A stretch of DNA of 24,545 nucleotides from Gammaproteobacteria bacterium. GTDB lineage: Bacteria; Pseudomonadota; Gammaproteobacteria; DAOWEP01. The notes under the pieces are model-generated. The model searched no databases and was not told the DNA's origin. It saw only the letters and a program-made list of their open reading frames with translations. Location of the stretch: positions 1 to 24,545 of the forward strand of contig DAOWEP010000147.1 of the NCBI GenBank assembly GCA_030638455.1, given 5' to 3'. The first letter of the stretch is position 1, and every line of letters begins with the position of its first letter. Made by a program: the position numbers and the translations under genes. Shown here one piece after another: positions 22,333-24,545 of the stretch.

Positions 22333-23715
22333 TTAGTAACCTGACCTTGCAGCAAGCATAGACCTAAATACAATAACCAGAAAAATTACGCCTCCAATAA
22401 TCGCAATACCCCCACCTAGCCCCATAATACCCATACCTAATACCTTTTCCATAGTATCCAGCTCTTGAGCGGCTCCTGCTGTTTTACGCTGCACACCGTG
22501 GCCACCAGACCAGGCCAGGGCGGAAATATGCATCATCTGACCGACACCATAAATGACAGGCTGCCATCTCACCATTTTACCCTCTGGTTTTTTAAACCCC
22601 AGCCGAGGCAACAGGTGGTAAGTAATACCCATAAAGGCCAGGATAATTGCAGTAATTGAGCCATGATAATGCGCAGGTACAATAGTATTGCTACCACTAA
22701 TCATAAGACCAATGACACCACCCGTAGCAAACAGAATAAAGGAAAATATTAGTGCATTACGCTCACCACTTACTTCAGGAAATCCGTTGCGACCTGAAAA
22801 CATACTATAAGCAATCGTCAGCCCAATGGGTATAGCCGCTATTCCACCACCATATTGCATTAACCAGGTGAATGCTTGCAGATGATTTCCCGATGACACA
22901 TCAAACATCACATAAATAACAGGTGTTAGTAAAACCGGCATTAATCCAATAGCAAACATGAGTAAAACAATACGCGGTGCAATCTTAAGATTGATACCGG
23001 CAACGGTAGCCAGGCATAACCAGACGATAAGTACCAACTGTATATGCACAAACTGCAATGTGTGACCAGCACCCCAGAAAAGCAGTTCAAAGAAGTATTC
23101 GCCTTGCGCATAATCCGGGATCCCGTACCATGAGGCTAGTAAGGCTAATATGGAAAAAAGAGCTGCAATCAGGGCTGTATATAGACCAAAGCGAATAGCA
23201 CCACTACCACTAATACTGGCTCCTACGGGACATGAAGAAAAGAGACCTCGTAATACCAGGACACAAAATCCAAGCCCAAAGGCACCCAGCCCAATAAAAA
23301 AAATAGGGTCTTGCAAGACAGGGACATAGTTATTCATAAAGGGCATGCCTGCCCCTAAAAACGGAGAACAAACAATTACCAGCGTACCCACAACGGCCAG
23401 ACAAAGTCCGCTCCAACCACATAAGATACAGCGCCTGGTACTATTCAGGGTCCAGAACAAACCCGCAAAACTTAGAAACCAGGTCAATACCGTTAAATCA
23501 ACATGCACCACAAGAGCTGTATGGAAAAAATCTACCCACGGAAAGAACTCCCTGGTATATAGCACTCGAGACAGCACAACAAGAATAGTAAATATCCCGG
23601 CCACAACCATTGAACCAATAGCCAGCAACAACCAACCAATACTTATATTTATATTCGCTCTATCTTCAGGGATATTGAGTGTAAAGCTATCGACTAACCT
23701 GTTTTCTTCACTCAC
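22333..23715 (-). CDS. non-canonical heme-copper oxidoreductase catalytic subunit, gNOR-like NO reductase
   Basis: Twelve-helix catalytic subunit of the heme-copper superfamily, 460 residues, with a GTG start preceded by AAAGG. The heme ligands are present: His71 (HVDLTVLTWF) and His351 for the low-spin heme, and His349 (AHYHG) for the high-spin heme. In helix VI His218 is kept (GAGHTLQF), but the Tyr or Glu expected four residues later is Phe222. In helix VII the usual His-His pair is missing. Counting back from the conserved Pro296 puts Phe271-Asp272 there, with His278 six residues on. An Asp replacing a metal ligand, with no tyrosine, is what has been described for gNOR, a putative NO reductase group; that match is from memory. 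No norC, CcoO/CcoP or CuA subunit is adjacent. Confidence 0.75.
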   Translation of the reverse strand: MSEENRLVDSFTLNIPEDRANINISIGWLLLAIGSMVVAGIFTILVVLSRVLYTREFFPWVDFFHTALVVHVDLTVLTWFLSFAGLFWTLNSTRRCILCGWSGLCLAVVGTLVIVCSPFLGAGMPFMNNYVPVLQDPIFFIGLGAFGLGFCVLVLRGLFSSCPVGASISGSGAIRFGLYTALIAALFSILALLASWYGIPDYAQGEYFFELLFWGAGHTLQFVHIQLVLIVWLCLATVAGINLKIAPRIVLLMFAIGLMPVLLTPVIYVMFDVSSGNHLQAFTWLMQYGGGIAAIPIGLTIAYSMFSGRNGFPEVSGERNALIFSFILFATGGVIGLMISGSNTIVPAHYHGSITAIILAFMGITYHLLPRLGFKKPEGKMVRWQPVIYGVGQMMHISALAWSGGHGVQRKTAGAAQELDTMEKVLGMGIMGLGGGIAIIGGVIFLVIVFRSMLAARSGY

Positions 23716-23851
23716 TATTTTTTGCCTTTAAAACGATTGATTGAAAAATTAGACCAACTTGTTCGTAGACGTCTCGCATGTCAACCGTATTAGTGAGAAG
23801 AATTTATATCCACGGGTTAAAAATACTCACGACTAAGAAGGAACATAAGAA

Positions 23852-23868
23852 GCCAACCAGAGGTTGGC
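23852..23868 (-). terminator. terminator downstream of the subunit II-like candidate
   Basis: GCCAACC and GGTTGGC form a perfect 7-bp stem with a 3-base loop, 18 bases after the stop of the minus-strand gene, followed by TTCTTATGTT. It suggests that this gene and the catalytic subunit gene are at least partly transcribed separately. Confidence 0.6.
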
Positions 23869-23886
23869 GACAACTGGAAGGTCTTG

Positions 23887-24390
23887 TTATTTAACTGAAA
23901 ATCCACCAAGCCCGGATTCAAACTGAATCACCAAATGCTGCTCTGGCCGAAGATTAATATCCTGTTCGTGCTCATAAATCGGACCTTCCACATTAACATC
24001 ATCATTAACCCATGCCTTTAGATGATATGTACCAGCTGACACCCTGATATTTTCATAAACATCGATTCCTTGATCGCTGTACAGGCCAACAGGTTGTGCA
24101 GTATGACTATAAATAACTTTATCATCTATCTGTAATTCCATAATAACAGGTGAGCGTTCACGCGGACAATCCACTGGTTTACGCATATTAGGAGGCAACT
24201 TCATTAACTCTTCATAGGGTATTTTTTTACATTCAGTCACATGCTTACCCACATGACTCATGGTAAAAGTAATCATCGCCTGATCTTCTTCTAATTGATG
24301 ATAGGGAGGATAGATAGAAAAATACCAGATCATACCCATGAATATTACATAATTTAATGCCTGCAAGGGATAACGGATTATTTTATTCAT
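23887..24390 (-). CDS. membrane-anchored periplasmic protein, candidate partner subunit without CuA
   Basis: Unknown family, 167 residues. One N-terminal membrane helix (about 12-28) is followed by a periplasmic domain rich in predicted beta strands (MITFTMSHVGKHV, PVIMELQIDDKVIY, GTYHLKAWVND). Cys54 and Cys75 could form a disulfide. The arrangement of one helix plus a beta-sandwich-like domain recalls subunit II of heme-copper enzymes, but no CuA motif (C-x3-C plus His/Met) and no CxxCH are present, so it cannot carry those centres. It overlaps the upstream gene by 4 bases (ATGA) and lies on the same strand as the catalytic subunit gene, 171 bases before it. A structural subunit role is inferred. 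Confidence 0.65.
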   Translation of the reverse strand: MNKIIRYPLQALNYVIFMGMIWYFSIYPPYHQLEEDQAMITFTMSHVGKHVTECKKIPYEELMKLPPNMRKPVDCPRERSPVIMELQIDDKVIYSHTAQPVGLYSDQGIDVYENIRVSAGTYHLKAWVNDDVNVEGPIYEHEQDINLRPEQHLVIQFESGLGGFSVK

Positions 24391-24545
24391 ACATCATCCG
24401 CTACTGTATTTTCCGGTGACTTATTTTCCTGATTTAAGAGCGCAATGCTCTTCTGAAATCGATCCAGATCTTCCTTTAATTCCTTGCAATCAGTCTCTGC
24501 CGCACGGAACACATTAATTCGTGCACGCTCTGCACGTTTTCTCAA
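24387..24545 (-). CDS. C-terminal end of a gene cut by the window edge
   Basis: The last 52 codons of a minus-strand frame enter from the right edge and end with TGA overlapping the next ATG as ATGA. The visible part is charged and helical (RKRAERARINVFRAAE, then LKEDLDRFQKS), probably a coiled coil. The family cannot be told from this fragment. The translational coupling suggests it belongs with the downstream membrane-anchored protein. Confidence 0.6.
   Translation of the reverse strand: MRKRAERARINVFRAAETDCKELKEDLDRFQKSIALLNQENKSPENTVADDV

Noticed and set aside
22333..23715. Calling this subunit a cbb3 or caa3 oxygen reductase
   Set aside because: The His-His pair and the active-site tyrosine are absent at the aligned positions, and no CcoO, CcoP or CuA subunit is nearby.
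23887..24390. CuA-bearing subunit II
   Set aside because: There is no C-x3-C with His and Met ligands; the two cysteines are 21 residues apart.
1..24545. CRISPR arrays, tRNA or rRNA genes, insertion sequences, phage genes
   Set aside because: No spaced direct-repeat array, cloverleaf, transposase or integrase was seen on either strand by reading; no search could be run.

Overview
The window reads as part of a Gammaproteobacterial chromosome from a nirS-type denitrifier, possibly a sulfur-oxidising or other chemolithotrophic lineage. This placement is inferred from the protein families, the Pseudomonas-like nir gene order and the moderate-to-low GC. No rRNA or other taxonomic marker is present. 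Both ends cut into sequence that continues outside: the lexA control region on the left and a protein-coding gene on the right.

Layout. (1) Positions 1-2254 (+) hold an SOS module: an operator-like repeat, lexA, a possible 28-residue membrane peptide and a Y-family DNA polymerase. (2) A soluble bacteriohemerythrin (-) follows. (3) Positions 3042-10239 (-) hold a compact heme d1 biosynthesis operon, nirE-C-F-D-L-G-H-J-N, with tight or overlapping junctions and several start codons that can be refined. (4) A divergent cytochrome cd1 nitrite reductase paralogue (nirS1) is transcribed away from nirE, downstream of a perfect FNR/DNR-type box. It is followed by a terminator, a six-heme NapC/NirT fusion protein and a small type-1 copper protein. 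(5) Positions 14552-18806 (-) hold a NirI/NosR-like flavin and Fe-S membrane protein, a canonical nirS (nirS2) with its own FNR-type box, and a membrane-anchored hemerythrin. (6) Positions 19212-24545 hold copper-handling genes (PCuAC and Sco), several small membrane or secreted proteins of unknown function, and a non-canonical heme-copper oxidoreductase catalytic subunit. That subunit lacks the usual His-His metal-ligand pair and the oxidase tyrosine, and is best explained as a gNOR-like nitric oxide reductase. A membrane-anchored partner candidate and a truncated gene precede it.

How it fits together. NirE makes precorrin-2. NirDLGH decarboxylates siroheme, NirJ installs the oxo groups, and NirF and NirN finish and deliver heme d1. 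Two NirS paralogues would reduce nitrite to NO, with electrons from NirC, the cupredoxin or the NapC-like fusion. Hemerythrins may bind O2 or NO. The unusual heme-copper enzyme could be the NO sink, because no norB/norC and no nosZ occur in the window. The most interesting parts are the two unlike NirS proteins sharing one maturation operon, the six-heme fusion, and the heme-copper enzyme with its uncharacterised small partners. FNR-type boxes at 10409, 17171 and 18876 tie the nitrite-reduction parts to anaerobic or NO control.
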